DNA from: Candidatus Microbacterium phytovorans
GTDB lineage: Bacteria > Actinomycetota > Actinomycetes > Actinomycetales > Microbacteriaceae
Assembly (NCBI GenBank): GCA_029202445.1
Contig: CP119321.1
Location: forward strand, 1,736,001 to 1,800,000
Direction of reading: 5' to 3'
DNA length: 64,000 bases
This document shows, one piece after another, positions 32,282 through 41,399 of this stretch. A program made the position numbers and the translations under genes. The notes under the pieces are model-generated. The model was not told the DNA's origin. It saw nothing but the letters and a program-made list of their open reading frames with translations, and did no database searches. Each line of letters opens with the position of its first letter. The first letter of the stretch is position 1.

Positions 32282-33328
32282 TCAGAGCTTGGTGACCTGG
32301 TCGAACGACAGCTCGACGGGGGTCTCGCGCTCGAAGAGCGACACGAGCACCGTGAGCTTGCCGCTCTCGGGCTTGATCTCGCTGATCGTGCCGGGCAGAC
32401 CCGCGAACGAGCCCTCCTTGATCGTGATGGTCTCGCCCACCTCGAAGTCGACCTCGGCCGGGATCGCACGCGACTGCGTGGCCTGGCCCTTGGCGGCGCC
32501 GCCCTTGGCGGGAGCCGCCTCGGTGACCTGCACGAGGGACTTCAGCATGTTGAAGGCCTCTTCGAAACGCAGCGGCGTGGGGTTGTGGGCGTTGCCCACG
32601 AAGCCCGTGACGCCGGGCGTGTGGCGCACGACCGACCAGGTGTCCTCGTTGAGCTCCATGCGAACGAGCACGTAGCCGGGGATCCGGACGCGCGTGACCA
32701 TCTTGCGCTGACCGTTCTTGATCTCGACGACGTCCTCCATGGGGACCTCGATCTGGTAGATGTCTTCCTCGACCTCGAGCGTCGACTTGCGCTGCTCGAT
32801 GTTGGCCTTCACCTTGCGCTCGAAGCCGGCGTAGGAATGGATGACGTACCACTTGCCCGGAAGGCTGCGCAGCTCGGCACGGTAGGCCTCGTACGGGTCG
32901 AGGTCTTCGTCAGCGGTCTCTTCGTCGGCGTCGGCCACCTCGGCGGTCTCGTCGTCGTCACCGAGCTCGGGTCCGTCGTACGGGGCGACCTCGTCGGCAG
33001 CCTGGGCGGCAGCCTCGGCCTGCTCCTCGGCGAGCGAGTCGGTGAGAACCTCGGCGGCGGCTTCCGCCTCGTCGGTGCTGTCGATCTCGAGTGCGTCGTT
33101 CACGATGGCGTCGGCCTCCGGGTCGTCGATGTCGATGTCGTCCAGGTCGGCGTCCGCGTCGGGCTCGTCATCGGAGTCCTCGTCGACGACGTGGAGCGCG
33201 AGGTGCTCGGCGGGTTCCACGGAGCGCTCCTGGTCGGCGAGGTAGTTGCCCTCCTGGGCCTCATCGTCCTCGCTGGACTGCTCGGCAGCGGTCGCCCAGT
33301 CGGCGTCGTCCGTGTACTTCTCAGACAA
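32282..33328 (-). CDS. nusG: transcription termination/antitermination protein NusG
   Basis: A 348-residue NusG. The NGN domain begins near 158 ([20 protein letters not shown]) and the KOW domain is near 290-345 ([20 protein letters not shown]). It couples RNA polymerase to the ribosome and to Rho. The first ~150 residues are a strongly acidic, Ala/Asp/Glu-rich extension, known in other actinobacteria but long here. The start appears to be TTG at 33328 with GGAAGAG 7 bases upstream; an internal start would only trim the acidic tail. The usual rplK neighbour is displaced by a DUF559 insertion. Confidence 0.96.
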   Translation of the reverse strand: MSEKYTDDADWATAAEQSSEDDEAQEGNYLADQERSVEPAEHLALHVVDEDSDDEPDADADLDDIDIDDPEADAIVNDALEIDSTDEAEAAAEVLTDSLAEEQAEAAAQAADEVAPYDGPELGDDDETAEVADADEETADEDLDPYEAYRAELRSLPGKWYVIHSYAGFERKVKANIEQRKSTLEVEEDIYQIEVPMEDVVEIKNGQRKMVTRVRIPGYVLVRMELNEDTWSVVRHTPGVTGFVGNAHNPTPLRFEEAFNMLKSLVQVTEAAPAKGGAAKGQATQSRAIPAEVDFEVGETITIKEGSFAGLPGTISEIKPESGKLTVLVSLFERETPVELSFDQVTKL

Positions 33329-33395
33329 TTGGTTCTCTTCCGTCGGTTGGTCGGATGCCGTCAGGTGCGGCGCGTGGGGCGAGCGAGGGTTCCGC

Positions 33396-33659
33396 TCAGC
33401 TCGGCACGCCGAAGACGACGTTCACGACCCAGGTGAACAGCAGGTCGAGGCCGTAGACGAGCGCCATCATGACGACGACGAAGCCCAGCACGACCGCCGT
33501 GAACTTCCCCAGCTCCTGCCGGGTCGGGGTGACGACCTTGCGGAGTTCGGCGAAGACCTGACGGATGAACAGGGCGATGCGCTGGAAGAAGTTGAGCTTC
33601 TTCTCACGGGAAGCGCCGCCGACCGCGACGATCTCGCTGTTCGCCTCGTCCTGGACCAT
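33396..33659 (-). CDS. secE: preprotein translocase subunit SecE
   Basis: An 87-residue single-span subunit of the SecYEG channel. The amphipathic helix [20 protein letters not shown] and the conserved TPTRQEL precede one membrane helix at about 52-75. The start is chosen after AGGTGGG; longer readings would run into the tRNA. It lies 67 bases before nusG and 69 bases after tRNA-Trp, the classic actinobacterial order. Confidence 0.97.
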   Translation of the reverse strand: MVQDEANSEIVAVGGASREKKLNFFQRIALFIRQVFAELRKVVTPTRQELGKFTAVVLGFVVVMMALVYGLDLLFTWVVNVVFGVPS

Positions 33660-33728
33660 GTACCCACCTGTATGAATGCGTCGTTCCAGCTCGGTGCTGG
33701 GACGTGTGTCAACGCGAACGCTGACGCG

Positions 33729-33801
<73 letters not shown>

Positions 33802-33967
33802 AAGGGACCTCGTGCGAGATCCGCTCCGGATGCTGCACAGTCTCCTGCACCCCTCCACCGTAACCGGAACGGGCCGTGTGGCGACCCGCGGGCATGACGA
33901 AAGAATGCAGACAACTGCGTCCACAAGTGTACGGCATCCGCGACGGCGCGCGAACCGGACGCCGGGC

Positions 33968-34405
33968 TCAGTACTGCTGGATGCCGTAGCGATCGGGCTC
34001 TTCGCCCCGCCGGAACTGCCGGCCCGACAGCGAGGTCGGAACGATCCGGACGTAGTTGTACTTCAGCGTCGGGATCCACGGAGTCAGCGGCAGCTCGTCG
34101 GCCGCTCGGACCTCGTCCGATGTCTCCAGGCGCTGCGCGTGGCCGCGCACGATGACGCTCCAGGCATCCGTCGCCGTGTAGTCGTCGACTTCGAACAGGA
34201 CCTCGTCGTTGATCGACAGTTCCGTGAGCTTGCTGCCCTCCGCGGTACGGAACACGATGGTCCCGGCATCGACCGTGTAGTTCACCGGAAAGATGTCGAG
34301 GATGTCGCCCGCGTGGGTGACCAGGCGCCCGAGCTGGTGCTCGCCGAGGCGCGCGAAGCACTCCTCGTCGGTCAGGTAGGTGATGACCGCACTCTTGTCG
34401 TCCAT
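33968..34405 (-). CDS. pyridoxamine 5'-phosphate oxidase-like flavin protein
   Basis: A 145-residue protein with the FMN/F420-binding split barrel (PNPOx-like). Typical segments are LGRLVTHAGDILDIFPVNYT, TIVFRTAEGSKLTEL, VLFEVDDYTATDAWSVIVRG. Many actinobacterial paralogues bind FMN, F420 or heme and act on xenobiotics or biliverdin; the exact role cannot be told. It is a single gene, separated from the upstream aldehyde dehydrogenase by a terminator, and from tRNA-Trp by 166 bases with no further gene. Confidence 0.88.
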   Translation of the reverse strand: MDDKSAVITYLTDEECFARLGEHQLGRLVTHAGDILDIFPVNYTVDAGTIVFRTAEGSKLTELSINDEVLFEVDDYTATDAWSVIVRGHAQRLETSDEVRAADELPLTPWIPTLKYNYVRIVPTSLSGRQFRRGEEPDRYGIQQY

Positions 34406-34440
34406 GACACCATGGTCCTCCTCCGAGGCCCGCTGCGCAC

Positions 34441-34473
34441 CCGGACGGGCCGGAATAATCCCGGCCCGTCCGG
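34441..34473 (-). terminator. terminator after the putrescine/GABA gene block
   Basis: Perfect 13-base arms (34441-34453 and 34461-34473) with loop AATAATC, 30 bases past the stop of the last aldehyde dehydrogenase gene. No T-run follows. Confidence 0.75.
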
Positions 34474-34502
34474 CGTGCGCGATCGCGAAGGCCCGAGGGG
34501 CC

Positions 34503-35867
34503 TCAGCCGATGCGGATGAGCTTCTTGTTCACGAACTCGTCAGCGGCCAGCAGACCCATCTCGCGGCCCGTGCCGCTGCGCTTCACGCCGCCGAACGGCA
34601 GCGCCGGTTCGTCGGCGAGCACGAGGTTCACGTAGACCATGCCGGCGTCGATCTTGTCGGCGATCCGCTCGGCCTGCTCCGGGTCGGTCGTGAAGACGTA
34701 CGACCCGAGGCCGAAGGGCGTGGCGTTGGCGACCTCGACGGCCTCGTCCTCGCCGGACACGCGGTAGACGACACCCACAGGGCCGAAGAACTCCTCGCGG
34801 TAGGCGTCCATGTCGGGCGTGACGTCGGTGAGCACCGTGCCGGGGTAGAACGCCCCGTCGCGGGAGCCGCCAGTCACGAGCGTCGCGCCCGCCGCCACGG
34901 CCGCGTCGACCTGTGCGGCGAGGCGCTCGGCCGCGGCGAGCGACGACAGCGGGCCGAGGACGGTGTCCTCGGCGAACGGGTCGCCCACGGTCGCCGCCGA
35001 CATCGCGGCGGTGAACTTCTCCAGGAACGCGTCGTAGAGGTCGTCGGCGACGATGAACCGCTTGGCCGCGTTGCAGGACTGCCCGGTGTTGTCGAGGCGG
35101 GCGTCCACCGCGGCCTGCACGGCCCCGTCCAGGTCGTCGGTCGACAGGAGGATGAACGGGTCGGACCCGCCCAGTTCCAGGGCCACCTTCTTCAGGTTGC
35201 GGCCGGCGATCTCGGCGACGGCCGCGCCCGCGCGCTCCGAACCCGTCACCGAGACGCCCTGCACGCGCCGGTCGGCGATGACGGATGCGGCCTGGTCGTT
35301 CGTCAGTCGGACGTCGGCGTAGGCGCCGGCGGGGAACCCGGCATCCGCGTAGATCTTCGCGATCGCCGCGGCGGACTCCGGGCACTGCGGCGCGTGCTTG
35401 AGGAGGATCGTGTTGCCCAGCGCCAGGTTCGGCGCCGCGAAACGGGCCACCTGGTAGTAGGGGAAGTTCCACGGCATGATGCCGAGCAGCACCCCCAACG
35501 GAGCCTTGCGGATGACCGCCGTACCGTCGCCGTCGATCTCGAGCGGAGCGTCGGCGGTGATCTTGTCGATGTGGTCGGCGTAGTACTCCGTGATGTCGGC
35601 GGCGAAGTCGACCTCACCCTCGGCGGCGGCGAGCGGCTTGCCCATCTCGCGGACGATGATCGCCGAGAGCTCGTCGCGACGCTCGCGGTGAAGCCGCGCG
35701 GCGGCGCGCAGCAGCTCGGCGCGCTCGGCCGGCGTGGAGGTGCGCCCCCACCCGCGGAACGCGGCGTCGGCGGCCGCGACGGCGGCCTCCACCTCGGCAT
35801 CGGTGGCCGTCGGGTACGTGGCCAGGGTCTCTCCCGTGGCCGGGTTCACGACCGCATAGTCACTCAT
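34503..35867 (-). CDS. gabD: NAD(P)-dependent succinate-semialdehyde dehydrogenase
   Basis: A 454-residue aldehyde dehydrogenase. Catalytic Cys is in NTGQSCNAAKRF and the general base Glu in VALELGGSDPF; the cofactor strand is GIMPWNFPYYQ. Overall form fits GabD1-type enzymes, which turn succinic semialdehyde into succinate. It follows another aldehyde dehydrogenase by 18 bases in a block with GABA transaminase and an amine oxidase. Of the two dehydrogenases, this one is the better succinic-semialdehyde candidate; the split of roles is inference. Confidence 0.88.
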   Translation of the reverse strand: MSDYAVVNPATGETLATYPTATDAEVEAAVAAADAAFRGWGRTSTPAERAELLRAAARLHRERRDELSAIIVREMGKPLAAAEGEVDFAADITEYYADHIDKITADAPLEIDGDGTAVIRKAPLGVLLGIMPWNFPYYQVARFAAPNLALGNTILLKHAPQCPESAAAIAKIYADAGFPAGAYADVRLTNDQAASVIADRRVQGVSVTGSERAGAAVAEIAGRNLKKVALELGGSDPFILLSTDDLDGAVQAAVDARLDNTGQSCNAAKRFIVADDLYDAFLEKFTAAMSAATVGDPFAEDTVLGPLSSLAAAERLAAQVDAAVAAGATLVTGGSRDGAFYPGTVLTDVTPDMDAYREEFFGPVGVVYRVSGEDEAVEVANATPFGLGSYVFTTDPEQAERIADKIDAGMVYVNLVLADEPALPFGGVKRSGTGREMGLLAADEFVNKKLIRIG

Positions 35868-35885
35868 GGTGCTCCCTCACTCCCG

Positions 35886-37358
35886 TCAGTCGACGGGGAT
35901 CAGCGTGTACTTCGTGGACAGGTACTCGTGGATGCCTTCGAGGCCCCCCTCGCGGCCGACACCGGACTGCTTGACGCCGCCGAAGGGCGCCGCCGCGTTG
36001 GAGACGACACCGACGTTCAGCCCCATCATGCCGGTCTCGAGGCGATCGATCATCCGGTGGCCGCGCGCGAGGTCCTGCGTGAAGACATAGGACACGAGCC
36101 CGTACTCGGTGTCGTTGGCGAGGCGCACGGCGTCGTCCTCGTCGGCGAAGGTCGAGATCGCGAGCACCGGCCCGAAGATCTCCTCGCGCAGGATGGCGCT
36201 TCCCGGCACGACACCGGCGACCACGGTCGGCTCGTAGAACGTGCCCGCAGCGAGGGCCCCCTCGTCGGGTGCCCGCCCGCCGGCGAGGACGGTGGCCCCG
36301 CGCGAGACGGCGTCGGCGACGAGCTCTTCGGCCTTCGCGACCGCCTTGTCGTCGATGAGCGGACCGATCTGCACCCCGTCTTCCGTGCCGCGCCCGATGC
36401 GCATCGCCGAGACGCGCTCGGTGACACGGCGGGCGAACTCGTCGGCGACCGCTTCGTGCACGATGAAGCGGTTCGCGGCGGTGCAGGCCTGGCCGATGTT
36501 GCGGAACTTCGCCGCCATCGCGCCGTCGACCGCCTTGTCGAGGTCGGCGTCGTCGAACACGACGAACGGCGCGTTGCCGCCGAGCTCCATCGACACGCGC
36601 AGCACGCCCTCGGCGGCCTGTGCGATGAGCTTGCGCCCCACTTCGGTCGAGCCGGTGAACGACAGCTTCCGCAGCCGGGGGTCGGAGATCACGGGCGCGG
36701 AGGTCGAACTCGAGCGCGTCGTCGTGAAGACGTTGACGACGCCCTCGGGCAGGCCCGCCTCGACGAGGAGCTTCACGAAGTACAGCGTCGTCAGAGGCGT
36801 CAGCTCCGGCGGCTTGATGACGACCGTGCACCCCGCGGCGAGCGCCGGCGCGATCTTCCGCGTCGCCATCGCGAACGGGAAGTTCCACGGCGTGATGAAG
36901 AACGACGGTCCGACCGGACGCTGCGAGACGACCATGCGGCCCGTGCCCTCGGGGTTCAGGCCGTAGCGGCCGGCGATGCGCACGGCCTCCTCGCTGAACC
37001 ACCGCAGGAATTCGCCGCCGTAGACGACCTCGCCACGCGCTTCGGCGAGCGGCTTTCCCATCTCGAGGGTCATGAGGAGCGCGAGGTCTTCCTTGTGCTC
37101 CTGGACGAGGTCGAACGCCCGGCGGAGGATGTCGCTGCGGGTGCGGGGCGGGGTCGCCGCCCACGCGTCCTGCGCGGCGACGGCGGCGTCGAGGGCGCGC
37201 ACGGCATCCTCGGGCGACGCGTCGGCGATCTCGAGGAGGGTGTCTCCCGTTGCCGGGTCCTTCACGGGGAAGGTGGCCCCGGTGTGGGTCCACTCCCCAC
37301 CGATGAACAGTCCCGTCGGCACCTGTGCGAGCAGTGCCCGCTCCGTCTCCCGGCTCAT
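35886..37358 (-). CDS. aldehyde dehydrogenase (4-aminobutanal or succinic semialdehyde)
   Basis: A 490-residue aldehyde dehydrogenase with Cys in NIGQACTAANRF, Glu in VSMELGGNAPF, and ITPWNFPFAM at the cofactor site. It resembles the GabD/PuuC branch. The start at 37358 overlaps the permease stop by 4 bases (ATGA), so the two are translated together. The putrescine oxidase product 4-aminobutanal needs a dehydrogenase, and so does succinic semialdehyde; the presence of two enzymes fits both steps. Which does which is not decided by sequence. Confidence 0.88.
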   Translation of the reverse strand: MSRETERALLAQVPTGLFIGGEWTHTGATFPVKDPATGDTLLEIADASPEDAVRALDAAVAAQDAWAATPPRTRSDILRRAFDLVQEHKEDLALLMTLEMGKPLAEARGEVVYGGEFLRWFSEEAVRIAGRYGLNPEGTGRMVVSQRPVGPSFFITPWNFPFAMATRKIAPALAAGCTVVIKPPELTPLTTLYFVKLLVEAGLPEGVVNVFTTTRSSSTSAPVISDPRLRKLSFTGSTEVGRKLIAQAAEGVLRVSMELGGNAPFVVFDDADLDKAVDGAMAAKFRNIGQACTAANRFIVHEAVADEFARRVTERVSAMRIGRGTEDGVQIGPLIDDKAVAKAEELVADAVSRGATVLAGGRAPDEGALAAGTFYEPTVVAGVVPGSAILREEIFGPVLAISTFADEDDAVRLANDTEYGLVSYVFTQDLARGHRMIDRLETGMMGLNVGVVSNAAAPFGGVKQSGVGREGGLEGIHEYLSTKYTLIPVD

Positions 37359-38911
37359 CGGGCCGCCTTCCTCATCGCCCGCGCGCTCGGCGGGGCATCG
37401 ATCGACAGGGTCTCGCCGCGGAAGAAGGCGGGGCGTGTGAACGCCTGCCAGATCATCACGCCGATGCCGACGACGATGATGAGCATTCCGAGGATGAACA
37501 CGATCCCGATGCCGGCGATGTTCGAGCCCGAGCCGTAGGCGGGGTCCATCGAGTCGATGAGCGTCGTGAAGAAGAGCACACCGAGAATCGCGCCGCCGAT
37601 GAGCGGGAACAGGAACGTGAAGAAGACGTTCCGCACCGAATCGAACCACTGCTTGCGGAAGTACCACACGCACGCGAACGCCGTGATGCCGTAGTAGAAG
37701 CAGATCATCATGCCGAGCGTGAGGATCGTGTCCCAGAGGGTGTCCTCGCTCACGACCCGCATGACGGCGTAGAAGACGGATGCCACGACGGCCGACACGA
37801 TCGTCGCGTACCCGGGCGTGAAGAACCGCGGGCTCACCTTCGCGAACGCGGGCGGCAGCGCGCCGTAGTGCCCCATCGCCAACAGGGTGCGGGCGGGGCC
37901 GACGAAGGTCGACTGCAGCGACGACGCGGAGCTTGTCAGCACCGCGAGCGACACCAGGAAGGCGAGCGGGCCGAGCACCGGGTCGGAGAGGAAGAAGAAG
38001 ACGTTCGCCTGGATGTCCTCGTTGCCGAGGCCCAGTTCGCCCGTGCCGACGCCCGCGAACATGATCATCGCGACGGCGAGCAGGAGGTACAGCGAGACGA
38101 TGGTGATCACCGTGACGGTCGCCGCCCGGCCCGGGGTCTTCTCCGGGTCTTTCGTCTCCTCGTTCATGGTGAGGGTGACATCCCACCCCCAGAAGATGAA
38201 GATCGACAGCGACAGCCCCGCCGCGAACGCCCCGAACGACGAGACGGCGAACGGGTTGAACCACTCGAGCGAGAACGGCGTGTAGTCGAATCCTCCGCCG
38301 CCGACCGCGGAGACGATCGCCGTGACGGCGAAGATCACGAGCACGGCGACCTGGAAGGTCACGAGGACGTATTGCAGCTTCTGCGTCGTCTGCATGTCGC
38401 GGTAGGAGATGTAGGTCGCCCCCAGCATGAACAGCAGACATACGCCGATGTTGATCCACAGTTCGAACGCGAGGTCGGCGATCCCCGGGTTGCCCGTGAT
38501 CTGTGAGATCAGCAGGAAGAGGAATTCCACCGCGACCCCCGCGAGGTTCGACAGCACGAGGATCGTCGCGACGACGAGTCCCCATCCGGCCATCCACCCC
38601 ACCCACGGGCCGAAGGCGCGCGCCGCCCACGTGAACGACGTACCGGCATCCGGCATCCGGTTGTTGAGTTCCCGGTAGCCGAACGCCACCAGCAGCATGG
38701 GGATGAAGCCCACGAGGATGATGGCGGGGATCTGCGCGCCGACGACGGATGCCGTCGGACCGACGGCCGCCGTGAACGTGTACGCGGGCGCGATGCAGGA
38801 GATGCCGATGACGACGGCGCCGAGGAGCCCGATCGTCCCGGCGCTCAGCCCCTTCTTCGAGAGGCCGCCGTCCACGGGCTCGCCGGTCACGGCGGGGGCG
38901 TCCTGAGTCAT
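37355..38911 (-). CDS. APC-family amino acid/polyamine permease
   Basis: A 518-residue permease with about 12-13 membrane helices. The N-terminal GLLGAVVIGISCIAPAYTFT and ELNNRMPDAGTSFTWAARAF are APC-superfamily features, the latter next to the substrate-binding helix. It overlaps the UspA-type gene upstream and the dehydrogenase downstream by 4 bases each. Within a putrescine/GABA block it probably imports putrescine, GABA or a related amine. Confidence 0.9.
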   Translation of the reverse strand: MTQDAPAVTGEPVDGGLSKKGLSAGTIGLLGAVVIGISCIAPAYTFTAAVGPTASVVGAQIPAIILVGFIPMLLVAFGYRELNNRMPDAGTSFTWAARAFGPWVGWMAGWGLVVATILVLSNLAGVAVEFLFLLISQITGNPGIADLAFELWINIGVCLLFMLGATYISYRDMQTTQKLQYVLVTFQVAVLVIFAVTAIVSAVGGGGFDYTPFSLEWFNPFAVSSFGAFAAGLSLSIFIFWGWDVTLTMNEETKDPEKTPGRAATVTVITIVSLYLLLAVAMIMFAGVGTGELGLGNEDIQANVFFFLSDPVLGPLAFLVSLAVLTSSASSLQSTFVGPARTLLAMGHYGALPPAFAKVSPRFFTPGYATIVSAVVASVFYAVMRVVSEDTLWDTILTLGMMICFYYGITAFACVWYFRKQWFDSVRNVFFTFLFPLIGGAILGVLFFTTLIDSMDPAYGSGSNIAGIGIVFILGMLIIVVGIGVMIWQAFTRPAFFRGETLSIDAPPSARAMRKAAR

Positions 38912-39795
38912 GATCCGGCCTCTTCCTTGTGGCGCGTGCGCGGGACGACGACGACCGGCACGGGGACTTCGTGGAGCATCTTCGCCGCCGTCGACCCGAG
39001 GAACAGGCGACGCGGCTGGGCGAGACGGCTGGAGCCGGCGAGGAGCAACTCCCCCGGCTGCCAGTCGAGGTGGGCGACGGCATCCTCGATGCTCTCGCCC
39101 TCGGCGACGACGACCTCGGCGTCGAGGCCGTCGGGGAGGCGCGTCTGAGCGGCGGTGAGCACCTCGTCGACCTGGGTGGATCCGGCGATGCGGATAGCGC
39201 CCGTGTCGGCCGTCGGCGGCAGGTCGACCGTCAGCAGGGACAGGAGCCGCACCGGCACCCCGGTCGCGGCGACGAGAGCAGCGGCATCGTCCATGAGTGC
39301 GTCGGCGCCGGGTCGTGTGCCGACGGCGACGGTGAGGCGCGTGATGCCCGTCTCGGGGGCGATCTTGCGGGCCCCGCGCGGCACGAGCACCACCGGCACG
39401 TCGGACGAATGGAGCAGCTCGGTCGTCGTCGTGCCCAGGCGGTGACGGCCTCGGGTGGCGCCGTCGGCGGCGCCGACGACGATGTAGGCCGCGTCGAGCT
39501 CGTCGGCCACGGCGATGAGCCCCTCCGCGAACGACTCCGCCGTGCGCACGTGGGCGTGGGCGACGACCTCCGCGGGGATGCGGTCGATCGCCTCCGCGAT
39601 CCAGCGCGCCGCCTGTTCGCGCAGCAGCCGGTCGTACGAGGCGTCGGGCGGCGTGATGACGCTGCGACCCTCACCCGGCAGCACGACGACGACGTCGAGG
39701 ACGGCGTCGACGGCGGATGCCAGCCGGGCGGCGAAGGCGACGGCATCCCGTCCCGTCTTGGTGGCGGTGTAGCCCACCACGATGTGGCCGCTCAT
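38908..39795 (-). CDS. universal stress protein with two Usp domains
   Basis: A 295-residue cytoplasmic protein with tandem Usp domains. Domain 1 ends in GAADGATRGRHRLGTTTTEL plus VPVVLVPRG, an ATP-type G-x2-G-x9-G(S/T) motif; domain 2 ends in AGSSRLAQPRRLFLGSTAAK and VPVVVVPR. The start at 39795 gives MSGHIVVGYTATKTG, the usual first strand. It overlaps the APC permease by 4 bases; UspA partners of APC transporters are known and may regulate transport. A 32-base repeat lies between this gene and the amine oxidase. Confidence 0.88.
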   Translation of the reverse strand: MSGHIVVGYTATKTGRDAVAFAARLASAVDAVLDVVVVLPGEGRSVITPPDASYDRLLREQAARWIAEAIDRIPAEVVAHAHVRTAESFAEGLIAVADELDAAYIVVGAADGATRGRHRLGTTTTELLHSSDVPVVLVPRGARKIAPETGITRLTVAVGTRPGADALMDDAAALVAATGVPVRLLSLLTVDLPPTADTGAIRIAGSTQVDEVLTAAQTRLPDGLDAEVVVAEGESIEDAVAHLDWQPGELLLAGSSRLAQPRRLFLGSTAAKMLHEVPVPVVVVPRTRHKEEAGS

Positions 39796-39810
39796 GCGCG
39801 GTCTCCCATC

Positions 39811-39842
39811 CGGTCGTTGAGCGAGCGCAGCGAGACGAAACG
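39811..39842. repeat. single copy of the 32-base intergenic repeat
   Basis: Starts CGGTCGTTGAGCGAGCGC and ends GAGACGAAACG. Identical to the copies at 18602, 53172, 53222 and 53325. It fills the 49-base gap between the amine oxidase stop and the Usp start. Confidence 0.92.
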
Positions 39843-39844
39843 GC

Positions 39845-41203
39845 TCATGCGCGTAGCTCCTCGATGATCTGGTCGGCGGCGAGGCGACCCATGCGGATCG
39901 CGCCGTCGACGTGCTGGTAGCCGGCGCCCGCGAGGTCGCTGCACGCGAACCGGATGGGGCCGACGGCGCTGCGCAGGTCGGCGCCGTAGCGGTGGAGCCC
40001 ACCCATGTCGAAGCTCGCCGCGTACGCGCCGCGCGTCCACTCCTCCGAGCCCCAGTCGCTCTCGTAGTAGACGACGGGGTTCTTGGCCTCGGGACCGTAG
40101 TAGTGCGAGAGCGACTCGAGGATGCGCTCCTTGCGCTCCTCGGCGGTCAGCGTGAACAGGTCGTCGGCGTTCTGGTCGGAGACGAAGCCGACGAGGGTGC
40201 CGCGCTCATCGCCGTGGTTCGTGTTGTCGTACGCCTCGTGCGACAGTTCGTAGGGGCTGAAGGCGGTTCCCGACAGTCCCTTCTCACGCCAGAACGGGGT
40301 GTCGTAGACGGCGTGCACCTTGATCACGAACCCCATCGAGATGTGCTGGTGCATCTGGTGCTGGCGCCGCGGCAGCGCCGGCACGAACGAGATCCGGTTG
40401 TAGAGCACGGGAGCCAGCGCGAGGATCGCCTGGCGGGCGTGGACGGTCATCCCGTCGGACGTCACCGTCACTCCATCCTCCGACCACGCCAGCGTGCGGA
40501 CGGGCTCGTTCAGGAACACGTCGGCGCCGAGACGCTCCGCGAGCAGCAGGGGCACCTGCTGCAGGCCGCCGACGACCCGCTTGTCGAGGATGAAGTCCGC
40601 GTCGACGAGGTGCGAGTACGAACCCGCGGATGCCGCCATGAGCAGCGACTGCAGCAGGGAGAAGGTGTGCGTCGGCTTCGTCAGCATCGCCGAGCCCGTC
40701 GCGAAAGCGAGGTTGCGGACCGCTTCGTCGTCGTCGGTCTGGGCGCGCAGCCACGCGTCCCACGAGACGTGGTCCCACTCGGCGGCCTTCTCGTGCGCCC
40801 ACGGCCGGTCGGGGTCGATCTCGGCGACCATCGCGTCGAGTCGCTCGGTGATCTCCGCGATCGTCTTCTCCGTCTCGGCGGACACCGGGAACATCTCGCC
40901 CGTGAAGCGGCGGGCCTGCCCGTCGGGACCGACATAGACACTGTCGCCCTCGCGGTACCGGGAGTACGTCTCCAGCCCGAGCTCCGCGACCGTCTCGATG
41001 AGCGCGTCCTGATCGGGCGACACCCACTGTCCGCCGATCTCGAGCATCGCGCCGTCGATCACGTCGGTCCACAGGCGCCCACCGACGCGCTCACGGGCCT
41101 CCAGCACGGCGACGGAGAACCCCGCCTTCTTGAGTTGGTTCGCCGCGGTCAGCCCGGCAGCGCCGGCGCCGACGATCACGACGTCTCGAGTGATCTCACT
41201 CAT
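39845..41203 (-). CDS. puo: FAD-dependent amine oxidase, putrescine oxidase-like
   Basis: A 452-residue flavin amine oxidase. The FAD dinucleotide motif is VVIVGAGAAGLTAANQLKKA at the start, followed by ARERVGGRLWTD and GGQWVSPDQ; the C-terminal FAD motif region contains DLAGAGYQHVDGAI. This matches actinobacterial putrescine oxidases, which turn putrescine into 4-aminobutanal, ammonia and hydrogen peroxide. GAAGGAG precedes the start. It follows gabT after a 196-base gap with a large hairpin. The neighbours (two aldehyde dehydrogenases, GABA transaminase, permease) support the putrescine assignment. Confidence 0.87.
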   Translation of the reverse strand: MSEITRDVVIVGAGAAGLTAANQLKKAGFSVAVLEARERVGGRLWTDVIDGAMLEIGGQWVSPDQDALIETVAELGLETYSRYREGDSVYVGPDGQARRFTGEMFPVSAETEKTIAEITERLDAMVAEIDPDRPWAHEKAAEWDHVSWDAWLRAQTDDDEAVRNLAFATGSAMLTKPTHTFSLLQSLLMAASAGSYSHLVDADFILDKRVVGGLQQVPLLLAERLGADVFLNEPVRTLAWSEDGVTVTSDGMTVHARQAILALAPVLYNRISFVPALPRRQHQMHQHISMGFVIKVHAVYDTPFWREKGLSGTAFSPYELSHEAYDNTNHGDERGTLVGFVSDQNADDLFTLTAEERKERILESLSHYYGPEAKNPVVYYESDWGSEEWTRGAYAASFDMGGLHRYGADLRSAVGPIRFACSDLAGAGYQHVDGAIRMGRLAADQIIEELRA

Positions 41204-41268
41204 CGGGTACTCCTTCGTATCTTCCTTGGTGCTTCATCGGGACCGGCTCCGGGTGTGCGCCCGGCTCC

Positions 41269-41334
41269 GGATTCGTCCCGGGAGGACAAGAGCGGGGACC
41301 CCCCGACCCCCGATTGCCCTCCCGGGACGAATCC
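41269..41334. other. large hairpin between gabT and the amine oxidase gene
   Basis: Perfect 17-base arms (41269-41285 and 41318-41334) beginning GGATTCGTCCCGGGAGG, around a 32-base C/G-rich loop. A smaller CCGGG/CCCGG hairpin precedes it. It lies in the 196-base gap after the gabT stop. With no T-run it may be an mRNA processing or stability element, or a weak terminator. Confidence 0.75.
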
Positions 41335-41399
41335 TCCGCCTCTCCCCCTAGGTCGTGTTGCGCGTCGTCCTGGTCTCGCTCGAAAGTCGTCGTGACTCG

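Noticed and set aside
34380..37538. 1052-codon open frame on the plus strand opposite the two aldehyde dehydrogenases
   Set aside because: Entirely antisense to two well-conserved genes; shows repetitive Arg/Gly/Val composition and no motif.
35886..39083. Apparent 1065-residue fusion running through the permease region into the aldehyde dehydrogenase
   Set aside because: The first ~575 residues are an out-of-frame reading of the APC permease. The real start at 37358 has the expected N-terminus and overlaps the permease stop by ATGA.
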